The notes beneath the pieces are model-generated. The model was not told the DNA's origin. It saw only the letters and a list, made by a program, of their open reading frames with translations, and ran no database searches. The position numbers and the translations under genes are program-made. DNA of 42,409 nucleotides from Oscillospiraceae bacterium. GTDB lineage: Bacteria; Bacillota; Clostridia; Oscillospirales; Oscillospiraceae. The stretch is from assembly GCA_017465745.1 (NCBI GenBank), contig JAFTVM010000100.1, forward strand, positions 1 to 42,409, in the 5' to 3' direction. Shown here one piece after another: positions 21,667 to 30,259 of the stretch (the stretch's first letter is position 1; the number at the start of each line of letters is the position of its first letter).

Positions 21667-21669
21667 ACT
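21623..21669 (+). promoter_or_regulatory. Late promoter A (MuF/terminase unit)
   Basis: An 18-nt element beginning TACCCCCACGCGGCGAGG (21623-21640), then -35 TTGAAA (21641-21646), a 17-bp spacer and -10 TAAACT (21664-21669). The ATG at 21676 is seven bases past the -10, so the mRNA is predicted leaderless. Same architecture as sites at 26235, 33920, 35925 and 37488. Confidence 0.85.
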
Positions 21670-21675
21670 ATAGTC

Positions 21676-22635
21676 ATGCCCAGCGCACAGCGCAGAGTAC
21701 GCGACCTGAAGCTCTCACCGTCGGCTCACACGACCGCCGGGTGGCAAGGCGTGTCGGCAGCTGTGCGCAATACCTCATTCTTCTCGGCTTGTGTGGAGGA
21801 TGAACGACTGCTAGGGGCTCTGCAGGAGTTTGTTGACCGAGCTGTCACCGAGGGCTGGAGTGTGACGGCATTCATAGACCGAGCTCTCACCATGTTGGAT
21901 GACATACGCCTAGAGCGTTACCCCGGCAGCGAGGGGCGCGAGCGAGGGCAGGAGTTTGACGACAGCTTCGACATTCTGTACGATATGAACCGGCTGCGTC
22001 TTATTTATCTGACGCAAAAGCAACTTGCCGCCGGGTTCCGTCAATTCGTGGACGACTTTGACCCGTACCAGCTGCAAGTCTACCCTGCATGGGAGTTTTA
22101 CCGACAAGCCGGTGCCAAAGAGCAAAACAAGCGGATAGACCATGTGAAGCATGAGGGGTTCATTCGGCTGAAAACTGACCTGCCATTCTGGCTTGCGCGC
22201 AACTCGCCTGACCAAGGCGGGTTCGGCAACCCATACGGCCCGTGGGGCTTCAACAGTTGGATGACGACCCTAAAAGTCGACCGAGAACGCGCTGAAGAGC
22301 TGGGGCTCATTAAACCGGGCGAGCGTCTGCAAATACCTGCTGAGTATGCCGAGTGGAACATTGGCAATGTCATTCGGAACATCGGTACGGCGTCCGTGAC
22401 TGACCTGCTCCCGAAGCAGCGTCAGAACGTGGTTGACCGCTGCGAGGAGGAGGGTATTACGGTGCAGGAAGAGGACGACACTCTCCATGTTGTGCCCGGT
22501 GAATCCCCGCAAGACCCGCTCAATGTTCTCGAGGAGGAAAACTTGGACGATTGGTTGCAGCGCGAGCAGGAAAGACTCGAACAAATGAGTGAGGAGGAAA
22601 TATTGAACGAAATACTTAACGGAGGCAACACGTAA
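21676..22635 (+). CDS. MuF-like minor head protein
   Basis: The 319-aa protein contains an RLRLIYLTQKQLAAGFRQF helix, followed by AWEFYRQAGAKEQNKRIDHVKHEGFIRLKTDLPFW and later GFNSWMTTLKVDRERAEELGLI. This order of R..H...G and a DxPFW element is that of the MuF/SPP1 gp7 minor head domain, which sits inside the capsid near the portal. The usual C-terminal Cys/Arg motif is not seen. Unusually it precedes terminase and is far from the portal gene. The C-terminal 60 residues are acidic. Predicted leaderless transcription from late promoter A. Confidence 0.7.
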   Translation: MPSAQRRVRDLKLSPSAHTTAGWQGVSAAVRNTSFFSACVEDERLLGALQEFVDRAVTEGWSVTAFIDRALTMLDDIRLERYPGSEGRERGQEFDDSFDILYDMNRLRLIYLTQKQLAAGFRQFVDDFDPYQLQVYPAWEFYRQAGAKEQNKRIDHVKHEGFIRLKTDLPFWLARNSPDQGGFGNPYGPWGFNSWMTTLKVDRERAEELGLIKPGERLQIPAEYAEWNIGNVIRNIGTASVTDLLPKQRQNVVDRCEEEGITVQEEDDTLHVVPGESPQDPLNVLEEENLDDWLQREQERLEQMSEEEILNEILNGGNT

Positions 22636-22638
22636 CAC

Positions 22639-23160
22639 ATGCCCAAGAAAACACCCAAGAGCAACTCTGAAAAGCGAGCCTTAACACCCGAACAGCGGGT
22701 GTTTTGTCGCTTGGTTGCCATTGAAAAATTGAAGCCTAGTCAGGCTTACCTGCAAGTATTTAAGTGCAAGCCGAATAGTGCTTCCACAATGGCAGGCGTT
22801 TTCTTGAAGAGGATTGAAATTCAAAATGAAATTCAACGGCTTCAATCCTCCATTCAATTGGTTCAGGAGAAAACACACATATGGACAAAGGCCGAGCGCA
22901 TGGAACGTCTGCAAGAATGGGCTCAGGAGAGCGCAGGGGCAGGCGACATTCCGACCGCTATCAAGTGCGTGGACACACTCAACAAGATGGATGGGGCCTA
23001 TGAGACGAAGGTCAGCACCGAGCAACAGTCAGTGCGAGAGCAGCGCGAAATGGCAGAGGAACGCGCCGATCGCATGAAACAGAACATACTTCAGGTAATC
23101 TATGAACAGCGAGAGCGAGCAGGTAGCTCGAGCCATCTCGATAGGGAACTTCGCGCATGA
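22639..23160 (+). CDS. terS: Terminase small subunit
   Basis: The 173-aa protein has an N-terminal HTH-like segment (LTPEQRVFCRLVAIEKLKPSQAYLQVF, then an ASTMAGVFLKR helix), as in Terminase_2-type small subunits that bind the packaging site, and a helical oligomerisation region. It directly precedes and overlaps the large subunit by 59 nt. Confidence 0.8.
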   Translation: MPKKTPKSNSEKRALTPEQRVFCRLVAIEKLKPSQAYLQVFKCKPNSASTMAGVFLKRIEIQNEIQRLQSSIQLVQEKTHIWTKAERMERLQEWAQESAGAGDIPTAIKCVDTLNKMDGAYETKVSTEQQSVREQREMAEERADRMKQNILQVIYEQRERAGSSSHLDRELRA

Positions 23161-24478
23161 TACGCTGAAGCTCGACCTTTACGATTGGCAGGAGCAGGCT
23201 CTTTTCGGTTCCGTGACCGGGAACCGCCGCATGGCGCTTGTCGCGGCTAATGGCTCGGGTAAGACCGCCTGCGTTAACGTAGTGCTCCTGCTCTGGTTCC
23301 TGCATGAGTACCCGAGGGGCATTGCTATGGTCACTTCCGGCTCTTGGAACCAGCTCAAAACGCAATTATGGCCGAACCTCGAGATGCACCGCGAGAAGTT
23401 CCCTGAGTGGAAGTGGGGAGCCGAGCAGATTACCACCCCGCAGGGTGGTTTCATACGCGCTTACTCTACCACCCAGCCGGGACGCACAGAAGGCCACCAC
23501 GAGCACCTGCCCGAACGCCCGGTGATGCTCATGGTGGACGAGGCCAAGAGCGTGCCGGAGCCTATTTACGAAGCCCTGAGCCGCTGCACGCCGACGTATT
23601 TTGTGCTCACCAGCTCCCCCGGTGCCCCGAGCGGGTCGTTTTATAACGCGTTCCACAAATCCCGCGCGCTGTACCACAGCGTTCGCGTGGACGCGTTCAT
23701 GTGCCCGCATATACCGAAATGGAAAATCGAGCTTGCGCAGCAGCTTTACGGGCCTGAACCCGAGCGGCATCCCATCTATCGCTCGATGATTATGGGGCTC
23801 TTTACCGAAGGCGACGATGCCATGCTCATACCTCGCTATCTGGTCGAGCGCGCTCTCATGCACAAGCCTGAGCCGCGCGCAGGCGACCGAAAGGCTGCTG
23901 TCGACTGGGCTGCAGGTGGCGACGAGACGGTACTTGCTGAGCGCAACGGCAACCAGCTGCGCATACTGTGGCGCGACCGAGAGCGCGACACGGTGAAGGC
24001 TGCACAGCGTGTGGTGCATGAGTGCAGGCAACGCGGCATTGAGGACGGCGATTGCATGGGCGACGTGTGCGGCTTGGGCAAGGGTATAATGGACGCTGCT
24101 AAGCATTACCAAGAGTTCTACTTCAAACCGTTCAACGGCGGCTCCCAGCCCGCCAACGAGAAAGACCGCCAGTACTATACTGATTTGAACGCGCAAGCAT
24201 GGATGTACTTCAGGCAGTCACTGGAGCGTGGCGAGGTATGCTTCCCGGACGGTCTGGACGAGACGACGGTTGACCAGCTCTGCAACCGCTATATGCAATG
24301 GGGGAGTCGTGGGCAGATTAAGTGCGAGCCTAAAAAAGAGATGAAAGAAGAGAGAGGCTTAGAGTCTCCCGACCGCGCAGACGCGCTCATCATGGCGTGG
24401 TGGGCGGGCAGGTTCATGACCTACGATGACGAGCGCACCGAAGTGCGCCCAGCAAAGAAAAATAAGTTTGTGATATGA
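23102..24478 (+). CDS. terL: Terminase large subunit
   Basis: The 458-aa protein has an ATPase domain with Walker A at residues 48-55 (AANGSGKT), Walker B at 141-147 (VMLMVDE) and a coupling motif YFVLTSSPG. The RNase H-like nuclease domain has acidic residues in AAVDWAAGGDE, GDVCG and SPDRADALIMAWW. It packages DNA into the prohead and cuts it. The packaging strategy cannot be read from the sequence; the circular assembly allows headful packaging but does not prove it. Confidence 0.93.
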   Translation: MNSESEQVARAISIGNFAHDTLKLDLYDWQEQALFGSVTGNRRMALVAANGSGKTACVNVVLLLWFLHEYPRGIAMVTSGSWNQLKTQLWPNLEMHREKFPEWKWGAEQITTPQGGFIRAYSTTQPGRTEGHHEHLPERPVMLMVDEAKSVPEPIYEALSRCTPTYFVLTSSPGAPSGSFYNAFHKSRALYHSVRVDAFMCPHIPKWKIELAQQLYGPEPERHPIYRSMIMGLFTEGDDAMLIPRYLVERALMHKPEPRAGDRKAAVDWAAGGDETVLAERNGNQLRILWRDRERDTVKAAQRVVHECRQRGIEDGDCMGDVCGLGKGIMDAAKHYQEFYFKPFNGGSQPANEKDRQYYTDLNAQAWMYFRQSLERGEVCFPDGLDETTVDQLCNRYMQWGSRGQIKCEPKKEMKEERGLESPDRADALIMAWWAGRFMTYDDERTEVRPAKKNKFVI

Positions 24479-26256
24479 ATATTACGCTAATTCAGGAGCA
24501 GTTGGCACACATCGAGCTCGCCCTCGAGACCGAGGACGAATTTGACGTGTATGGTGGCACGACCCGCGCACCGTTCGAGTTTCAGCCCACCGGGGTGGCC
24601 TCGTGGCGGGTCGTAGTGCGCGAGAGCGAGGTGGCCGGGGCGGCGATTCGCGCGTTCGACATTTACGCCCGACAGCGCAGCACTGGGCGCGAGTGGGTGG
24701 TGCTCAGCGGCAAGATTATCGTGAAGCCTCGCACCGCCGACATCGAGGGCGACAAGCTCTCCCCGGTCGAGTACCATGTGTCGGTGCCGGTGGTTGACAG
24801 CGTGGTTGATACGCAGGGAATGACCATCGTGACAGGCATTCCGGGCCCGCAGGGCCCGAAGGGGGACAAAGGCGAGCCCGGCGAGGGAGGAATGACGGAA
24901 GCCGAACGCGCCACGCTTGCAGGCGCAGCCCAGCGAGATGCTGACAACACGTTCACAGCAGCAAACACGTTCACGGGCGAGGTGGACATGAGCGGGGCGA
25001 GCGTGCAGCCGCCGAGCGGGTGGAATGTGGAGGGGGTGACGGCCGAAGCCATCCAAGCTGTCGCGCCGATAGCGTGGGACGAAACAAACGTACAGTTCGG
25101 GACAGGCTCAGTATTGAGCAAAACGGAATCTGTGGTCATAGGTGCTGGAGCAAAAGGCGAAGCGACAATGACCACCGCTCTCGGCCACGGTGCGAAAGTC
25201 TTTAAGGATTATTCAGTTGCAGTTGGGAAAAACGCAACCTGCAAAAACACAGCAACTATTTCAATTGGGTATAACAGCTCGACGGAGGGGCAGCGGTCAG
25301 TTGCACTGGGTTACGACACAGGCGCACGCGCGCAGTATGCTCTGGTTTTCGGCATTAGCGCAAAATCCGGCCTTAATGCCGTAAACAGCGTAACCATTGG
25401 ACAAACCTACTCAGACACGAACGGAGAGAACTCCTGCACCACCGAGGGAACAGGCTCAATCACCATCGGTGCGGGCGCTAACACCCTGAACAACGGCACG
25501 ACAGAGAGCAGCAACTCCGTGACCATTGGCTGCAAGGCTGAGAATAAGGGAGCGGATTCTGTAGTGATTGGGGCGCAGGCGAAGGGTATAAAGGGTTCCG
25601 TTGTTATGGGCACAAGCGCGACTGGAGCCGACAGCACCGTTTGTATAGGCTCGAAGTCCGAAGCAAAGGGGGCATCGTGCGTGTCGGTTGGCTTGCAGGC
25701 AAAAGCACATAGCGTGTATGGCGTAGCCTTCGGCTCATACGCAGAGGCACAAGGAGGCTGTGTGTCGGTTGTCTATAATACTAAAGCGAACAAAACTCAC
25801 AGCGTGTCATTAGGCTTGGAGGCAATAGCAGGACAGGAAAAGGCGGTGGCTCTCGGCTATAAAGCGTCTGTAAATGACTACGGCGCAACCGTCATCCGCT
25901 CAACCGCCTCAGACGGCACCTACACGCAGCTTTATTTCTCAGGCGCGAATACCCCGCTTGCGAACACCTACCATGACGGAGCGCCCATGCTGGCCTATGT
26001 CACCAAGGACAGCGCGGGAAATATCGTTGCTGCAGGCACGCGCTCGCTCATCGACCTGCTGACGGACAACAGCACATTCCAGCCCGCGTCTCTAGACGAG
26101 AACGGCGAATGGGTCATGCCCAAGGTATTCCACCCATCCGACCTCGACCTCCCGACCGAGGAGCCGAGCGAGCCAGAGGAGTATCAGCCTCTGCCAGTTT
26201 ATCCCATCGTGGAGCCGGAGGTGGACGAGCTTCGTACCCCCACGCAGGAGATTTGA
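24475..26256 (+). CDS. Fibre protein: collagen-like segment plus YadA-type head repeats
   Basis: The 593-aa protein has a globular N-terminal domain (about 1-115), a short collagen-like run (IPGPQGPKGDKGEPGEGG, about 121-138), then about twenty repeats of the YadA head type (V-x-I-G-x-x-A-x-A-x-G) from about residue 205 to 470, building a left-handed beta-roll trimer. The C-terminal part is a Pro/Glu-rich tail. Such trimeric heads bind host or mucosal surfaces. It follows terminase by an ATGA overlap. The stop codon lies within the -35 of late promoter B. Confidence 0.8.
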   Translation: MNITLIQEQLAHIELALETEDEFDVYGGTTRAPFEFQPTGVASWRVVVRESEVAGAAIRAFDIYARQRSTGREWVVLSGKIIVKPRTADIEGDKLSPVEYHVSVPVVDSVVDTQGMTIVTGIPGPQGPKGDKGEPGEGGMTEAERATLAGAAQRDADNTFTAANTFTGEVDMSGASVQPPSGWNVEGVTAEAIQAVAPIAWDETNVQFGTGSVLSKTESVVIGAGAKGEATMTTALGHGAKVFKDYSVAVGKNATCKNTATISIGYNSSTEGQRSVALGYDTGARAQYALVFGISAKSGLNAVNSVTIGQTYSDTNGENSCTTEGTGSITIGAGANTLNNGTTESSNSVTIGCKAENKGADSVVIGAQAKGIKGSVVMGTSATGADSTVCIGSKSEAKGASCVSVGLQAKAHSVYGVAFGSYAEAQGGCVSVVYNTKANKTHSVSLGLEAIAGQEKAVALGYKASVNDYGATVIRSTASDGTYTQLYFSGANTPLANTYHDGAPMLAYVTKDSAGNIVAAGTRSLIDLLTDNSTFQPASLDENGEWVMPKVFHPSDLDLPTEEPSEPEEYQPLPVYPIVEPEVDELRTPTQEI

Positions 26257-26281
26257 AAATTTAACCAACCGAACGCATAAT
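26235..26281 (+). promoter_or_regulatory. Late promoter B (lectin fibre, lysis, portal unit)
   Basis: Element TACCCCCACGCAGGAGAT (26235-26252), -35 TTGAAA (26253-26258), 17 bp, -10 CATAAT (26276-26281). The ATG at 26288 is seven bases past the -10, so a leaderless mRNA is predicted. Confidence 0.85.
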
Positions 26282-26287
26282 ACAGAC

Positions 26288-27961
26288 ATGAAGCAAATCG
26301 ACAGCATAGCAGGCAAATGCTACATTGCCACAGCTCCCAACGGCGGCACCGTAACCGACGAGGCCGGGCGCACTCTCGCCACCGTCGAGGCGGGCGAGCA
26401 GAAGGCCGTGTGGGGCACCGACGGCAAGCTCTACCTCTCCGACGACGACGGCAAGCTCGTGCTCGCAACTTTTAAGTCCCCCCTGCTCGCGCTTCGCCTG
26501 CTCGGGCAGGGGGAAAATGCGCTCCCTGCGGGGTATACGCGGGCAGAGTTCTTGGAGTCTACTGGGACGCAGCGCATATCTGTGGCGCGGTCTTTGACTG
26601 TCGCTGCCGATTGTCGTTTTACCGTTAAGGCTCAGAATACAGGGACAGGCTGGCAACACGCATTTGGTGCGCGTGTGGCTGCTAACTCAAAAGAGTTCGG
26701 TGTCACATACAATGTCGCCGGAGGCAGCGCACAAGTGGGGCTAGGCGGAAGTGTTGTCTCCATTCCGTGCGCGTTGACGGAAGTTCACGAAGTCTCTGCG
26801 GACGCGGCTAAAGGCACCGTGGTCTGCGGGGACGAGACTCGCTCAATAACCTCTGCGTCGAGCAGCATGTCCAGCATAGGAGTATTCCAGCGAGCTGGAG
26901 TATCAACCTCTTTCACCGGTCGAATTTTCAAGGCGAGTATATTTAACGAAGGTAAGCAATTTTTGCAGCTAGTACCAGCCCTCGACCCTAACGGCACGCC
27001 CTGCATGTACGACCGCGTGAGCAAGACGGCGTTTACGAACAGCGGCACTGGCCAGTTCATTGCGGGCATGACACTCTCTCAGGTTCGTGGGCTGCGCCTG
27101 CCTGCTGGCGGGGGCAAGTTGACACTTTCACTCCCGCACGAGGCGAGCATTGACAGACTCGCGCAGGCTGCGCTGGAGCGGGCTCGCGCGAATGGCTGGA
27201 CGCTGACGCTGCAATACGCCGAGGCGGATGTACCGGCTGGGTACAGGCGGTTGGATTTCTTGGAGAGCACAGGGACGCAGTATATTGACACGGGAGTCAA
27301 GCTGAGTAGTGAGAGCGAGGTGAGGTGTGGTGTAGCTTTCACCTCTATGGAGTCATTTAATTATGTTTTTGGTGGCATGGGGGAAGTGTGGTTGAATGAG
27401 GGTTTTTATGCTATTTGCGAGAATTTCCGACTTTCGGCAGGATTCGCCACTCAACAATCGTCAAGAAGATTCTCAGTGGTGCAGTATGCGTTATATAATA
27501 TAAAACTTGACAAAAACGATTATAACGTAAATGGGACTCAAATACATGCGTTTAACCCGGATAGTAGCGGTTTTACTGAACAGCCTGTAACATGTTCTAT
27601 TTTTTCGTTCAGGAGAGGCTCAGCATATAAAATAAATCCAAACATTTGTCGCATATATTCCTTCACCATCTCCCGCGCGGGCGTGGCTCAGGTGGACTAC
27701 GTGCCCTGCATAGCACCAGACGGCAAGCTCGGCATGTACAACAAAGTAGACGGCACACTCAAGGAGAACGCTGGCAGCGGCGCGTTTATTGCAGGCCTCG
27801 CCACCATCGACGACGTGCGCAAGCTTTGGCTGCCCGAGACAAACGGCGAGCTGACCGTTTCCGTGCCCTCCGACACTCCCGACAGCGCGGTGGAGCAACT
27901 GCGCAAGAACAACCCAACTTGGCAAATCGCAATACAATATCGAACCGACAATGAAAATTAA
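26288..27961 (+). CDS. Tandem lectin-type (concanavalin-like) fibre protein
   Basis: The 557-aa protein has an N-terminal beta region (about 1-75) and two homologous modules of about 235 residues. Each starts with a GYxRxxFLESTGTQ signature (about 79 and 317), contains an LxGF-type lectin beta-sandwich, then a GSGAFIAG or GTGQFIAG signature and a small LTVSVP-type domain. This is the LamG/concanavalin-A-like fold often used by gut phages for glycan binding. The second module's DNA (about 27310-27660) is markedly AT-rich, suggesting a swapped receptor domain. Confidence 0.75.
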   Translation: MKQIDSIAGKCYIATAPNGGTVTDEAGRTLATVEAGEQKAVWGTDGKLYLSDDDGKLVLATFKSPLLALRLLGQGENALPAGYTRAEFLESTGTQRISVARSLTVAADCRFTVKAQNTGTGWQHAFGARVAANSKEFGVTYNVAGGSAQVGLGGSVVSIPCALTEVHEVSADAAKGTVVCGDETRSITSASSSMSSIGVFQRAGVSTSFTGRIFKASIFNEGKQFLQLVPALDPNGTPCMYDRVSKTAFTNSGTGQFIAGMTLSQVRGLRLPAGGGKLTLSLPHEASIDRLAQAALERARANGWTLTLQYAEADVPAGYRRLDFLESTGTQYIDTGVKLSSESEVRCGVAFTSMESFNYVFGGMGEVWLNEGFYAICENFRLSAGFATQQSSRRFSVVQYALYNIKLDKNDYNVNGTQIHAFNPDSSGFTEQPVTCSIFSFRRGSAYKINPNICRIYSFTISRAGVAQVDYVPCIAPDGKLGMYNKVDGTLKENAGSGAFIAGLATIDDVRKLWLPETNGELTVSVPSDTPDSAVEQLRKNNPTWQIAIQYRTDNEN

Positions 27962-28184
27962 CATGAAATGGGTGCGCCGTACACCCTCAGAATACGGCAA
28001 TTACGTAGACGTCTACGGCACGCGCTACACGGTGGAGTGGTGCCACAAGCTTCTGACTCCTGACGGCTCGACCGAGGCTGAGCATGGCTATGAACAGCAC
28101 GCTAGCGTGGAGGAAGCCTGCGAGTCGTGGGGGCTGGTGCCGTATGTCGACCCGAACGCAGAAGAACTTTCAACCATTGAATAA
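27951..28184 (+). CDS. Hypothetical protein, 77 aa
   Basis: Starts at 27951 inside the lectin gene (or at 27963). It is a small acidic protein with an N-terminal basic strand, YVDVYGTRYTVEW and an SVEEACESWG helix. No family is recognised. Late operon. Confidence 0.5.
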   Translation: MKINMKWVRRTPSEYGNYVDVYGTRYTVEWCHKLLTPDGSTEAEHGYEQHASVEEACESWGLVPYVDPNAEELSTIE

Positions 28185-28186
28185 CT

Positions 28187-28459
28187 ATGGACAAGACGCA
28201 AATCAAACAGACGGTGCATGGCTTTGCCACGCAGGCTGCAAGCAAGGCAAATGAGAACGCCAAGTCCGCTACAGGCTGGAAGAAATGGCTCTGGGCTGCT
28301 GGAGCTATCATCGCTGGTGCTGTGGCGTGGTTCACCCAGAGCTGCACCAACGTAACCCCTCAGCAGGTGCATGCTGCGCATGTGCTGTACCATGCCATCA
28401 GCGGCGAGCCTTGCACCATTGCTAAGCCTTCCCCGGTGGTGGTGCCCACCGTAAAATAA
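28187..28459 (+). CDS. Single-pass membrane protein, lysis-region candidate
   Basis: The 90-aa protein has an amphipathic N-terminal helix (about 1-28), a transmembrane helix at about 32-48 (WLWAAGAIIAGAVAWF) and a Cys at about 52 (TQSC), which is not a canonical lipobox. The C-terminus is Pro/Val-rich. Its place before an amidase gene suits a holin or spanin-type role, but the topology is only suggestive. Confidence 0.5.
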   Translation: MDKTQIKQTVHGFATQAASKANENAKSATGWKKWLWAAGAIIAGAVAWFTQSCTNVTPQQVHAAHVLYHAISGEPCTIAKPSPVVVPTVK

Positions 28460-28498
28460 CGCACACCCCTAACTACCAAACAAACCACAAAACAAACT

Positions 28499-28735
28499 AT
28501 GAATGGATTCGCTAGTAACGCAATGTCGGCGCTCGGCAACCGCTTTCGCGGAGAACTTGAGCAGACCTCAGGCATGAGCCTCGAACAAGTACAGCAAGCC
28601 GTGCAAAACGGCGATGAAAAAGGCCTGTGCTGGCTGCAAAAGAAAGTCGAGCAGATACGCAAAGAGAACCCGCGTCTGTACTCAACCATTGAGGGCATGG
28701 CGCGTGGTCGTAACCCCTTCCCGGGCTCACGGTGA
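28499..28735 (+). CDS. Hypothetical helical protein, 78 aa
   Basis: Starts after a long G-poor leader (28460-28498) with no Shine-Dalgarno. Helical, with LEQVQQAVQNGDEKGLCWLQKKVEQIRKENPRLYSTIEGM. No signal or membrane segment. The stop lies in a small palindrome GCTCAC-G-GTGAGC. Function unknown. Confidence 0.5.
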   Translation: MNGFASNAMSALGNRFRGELEQTSGMSLEQVQQAVQNGDEKGLCWLQKKVEQIRKENPRLYSTIEGMARGRNPFPGSR

Positions 28736-28780
28736 GCTTGGAAAGACAAACACAACTAAACTAGAAAGGACTCAAATAAA

Positions 28781-29659
28781 ATGAGCTACAATAATGACGG
28801 CGGCTGCTGCAATGGCGGCTGGGGTATGCCCTTCGGGGGCTTTATGAATGGCATGGGCGGCTTCGGCTTCGACGCGCTTATTCTTCTCCTGTTCTTCGGC
28901 CTGATGGGCGGTGGAATGTGGGGTGGCATGGGCGGCTGGGGCGGCTTCGGTGGCGGTGCAGGCATGCTCGGCACGACCTCGCTCGCTGCTACGGAGACAG
29001 CTGCTCTGATTAACCAGCAGAACACCGCTGACCGCGTGGCTGGCATTGGTGCTGACGTGCGCCAGATTCTCGGCCAGACGGGCGGCATTATCGAGGCTGT
29101 AAACACTGTGGGCAACCGCGCACAGGACGGCTTCGCCCGCGTGGACACCAACCTGTGCCAGCTTGGCAACAATATCGCCCAGCAGTTCAGCGCACAGACC
29201 ATGAACGGCATGCAGAACCACAACAACCTGACCTCTCAGCTGACCGAGATGCGCTTCGCTAACCAGCAGTGCTGCTGCGATACGAAGCAGCTGATTCAGA
29301 GCTCGTTCTGCGACCTTCGCCACCAGATGGCTGCAGACAAGTGCGAGACTTTGGGTGCTATCGCTGCCAGCAAGGCTGAAATCCTCGGCGTAATGAACGC
29401 TCAGCGCATGGCCGAGCTTGAGGCAAAGAACATCGAGCTGAAGGGCCAGATTTCGCAGGCTAACCAGACAGCTGCTATCGTGGCTGCTGTGCAGGCTAAC
29501 GGCTGCAAGCCCGCTTGTGCCCCGGCCCCGTGTGGCACCGCTTATGCGTACACGCCTTGCAACCCCTGCTATGACGGCGTGCAGCGCGCTGTAAACAACG
29601 CACTGGGTGAGCGCATTGGCGAGCTTCTGTTCCCGACCACAACTCCGGCAACCGCCTAA
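28781..29659 (+). CDS. Gly-rich membrane protein with CCC-motif helical body (gut-phage family)
   Basis: The 292-aa protein begins with a Gly/Met/Asn-rich stretch and one hydrophobic helix (ALILLLFFGLMGGGMW), then a Gly/Trp-rich turn. A long helix from about 70 to 225 carries QQCCCDTKQLIQSSFCDLR and an AEILGVMNAQRMAELEAKN coiled coil. The C-terminus is Pro/Cys-rich (CKPACAPAPCG...CNPCYDG). Similar proteins with a Gly-rich start, a hydrophobic helix and a CCC(D/E)-type motif are common and uncharacterised in gut phages. A virion, ejection or membrane role is possible. Confidence 0.65.
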   Translation: MSYNNDGGCCNGGWGMPFGGFMNGMGGFGFDALILLLFFGLMGGGMWGGMGGWGGFGGGAGMLGTTSLAATETAALINQQNTADRVAGIGADVRQILGQTGGIIEAVNTVGNRAQDGFARVDTNLCQLGNNIAQQFSAQTMNGMQNHNNLTSQLTEMRFANQQCCCDTKQLIQSSFCDLRHQMAADKCETLGAIAASKAEILGVMNAQRMAELEAKNIELKGQISQANQTAAIVAAVQANGCKPACAPAPCGTAYAYTPCNPCYDGVQRAVNNALGERIGELLFPTTTPATA

Positions 29660-29668
29660 CCATAACCC

Positions 29669-29688
29669 GCCCCGCCTCCGGGCGGGGC
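29669..29688 (+). terminator. GC-rich hairpin after the CCC-motif gene
   Basis: GCCCCGCC / GGCGGGGC perfect 8-bp stem with TCCG loop, not followed by a T-run (ACAACCC). It may protect the 3' end of a strongly expressed message or act as a weak terminator. Confidence 0.5.
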
Positions 29689-29707
29689 ACAACCCAGTAA
29701 ACGAGAT

Positions 29708-30253
29708 ATGAACTACAACAACCAATACAACGGCGGCTATGGCCAGCAGTACCCGCAAGGCGGGTATGGCGGGGCTCAGTACCCGCAGCATGGCGGGCAG
29801 TTCCACTCGCAGGGCGGTTATGGCGGGCAGCAGTATGGCAGACCTCAGCAGAGCGGTGAGCATGAGAGCGTGCTTGCCTTCTTCCGCGCGGTGGCACAGG
29901 GCGAACGCCCTTGCCCCGAGGAGCTGAAGCAGGTCGTTCTTGGCATCGTTGGTGAGCAGGCGAACGGCATGCTCGCGCAGTATGGGTACACCCAGCAGGG
30001 CGGTGAATGGGGCAACGACCCCGGACGCCACCACCGATACAAAGAAGTCTTGGAAGAGCTGCGCGACGTTCCCAACGTCATCGAGGCGGAGAAGAAATTC
30101 GACCAGTTTTTCACCGACCTCACTCCTGAGGACAAGAAGGTATTGAAGCAACTCATCAACCGTCCGAGTTCTAAAAAGCTCGCCCAGATGGTCAATATGA
30201 CTCCTGACCGCTTCATAGAGGTGAAGAGGTCGCTGGAGCACAAACTGAAATAA
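29708..30253 (+). CDS. Protein with GYG/Q-rich prion-like N-terminus
   Basis: The 181-aa protein has a low-complexity N-terminus (residues 1-50) made of Tyr, Gly and Gln (GYGGQQYG, YPQGGYGG), like adhesive or phase-separating sequences. It is followed by a helical domain (about 53-181) with ESVLAFFRAVAQGERPCPEELKQ and DLTPEDKKVLKQLINR. No known family. With the preceding CCC-motif protein it may form a virion or membrane-associated assembly; this is inference. Confidence 0.55.
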   Translation: MNYNNQYNGGYGQQYPQGGYGGAQYPQHGGQFHSQGGYGGQQYGRPQQSGEHESVLAFFRAVAQGERPCPEELKQVVLGIVGEQANGMLAQYGYTQQGGEWGNDPGRHHRYKEVLEELRDVPNVIEAEKKFDQFFTDLTPEDKKVLKQLINRPSSKKLAQMVNMTPDRFIEVKRSLEHKLK

Positions 30254-30259
30254 TCCACC

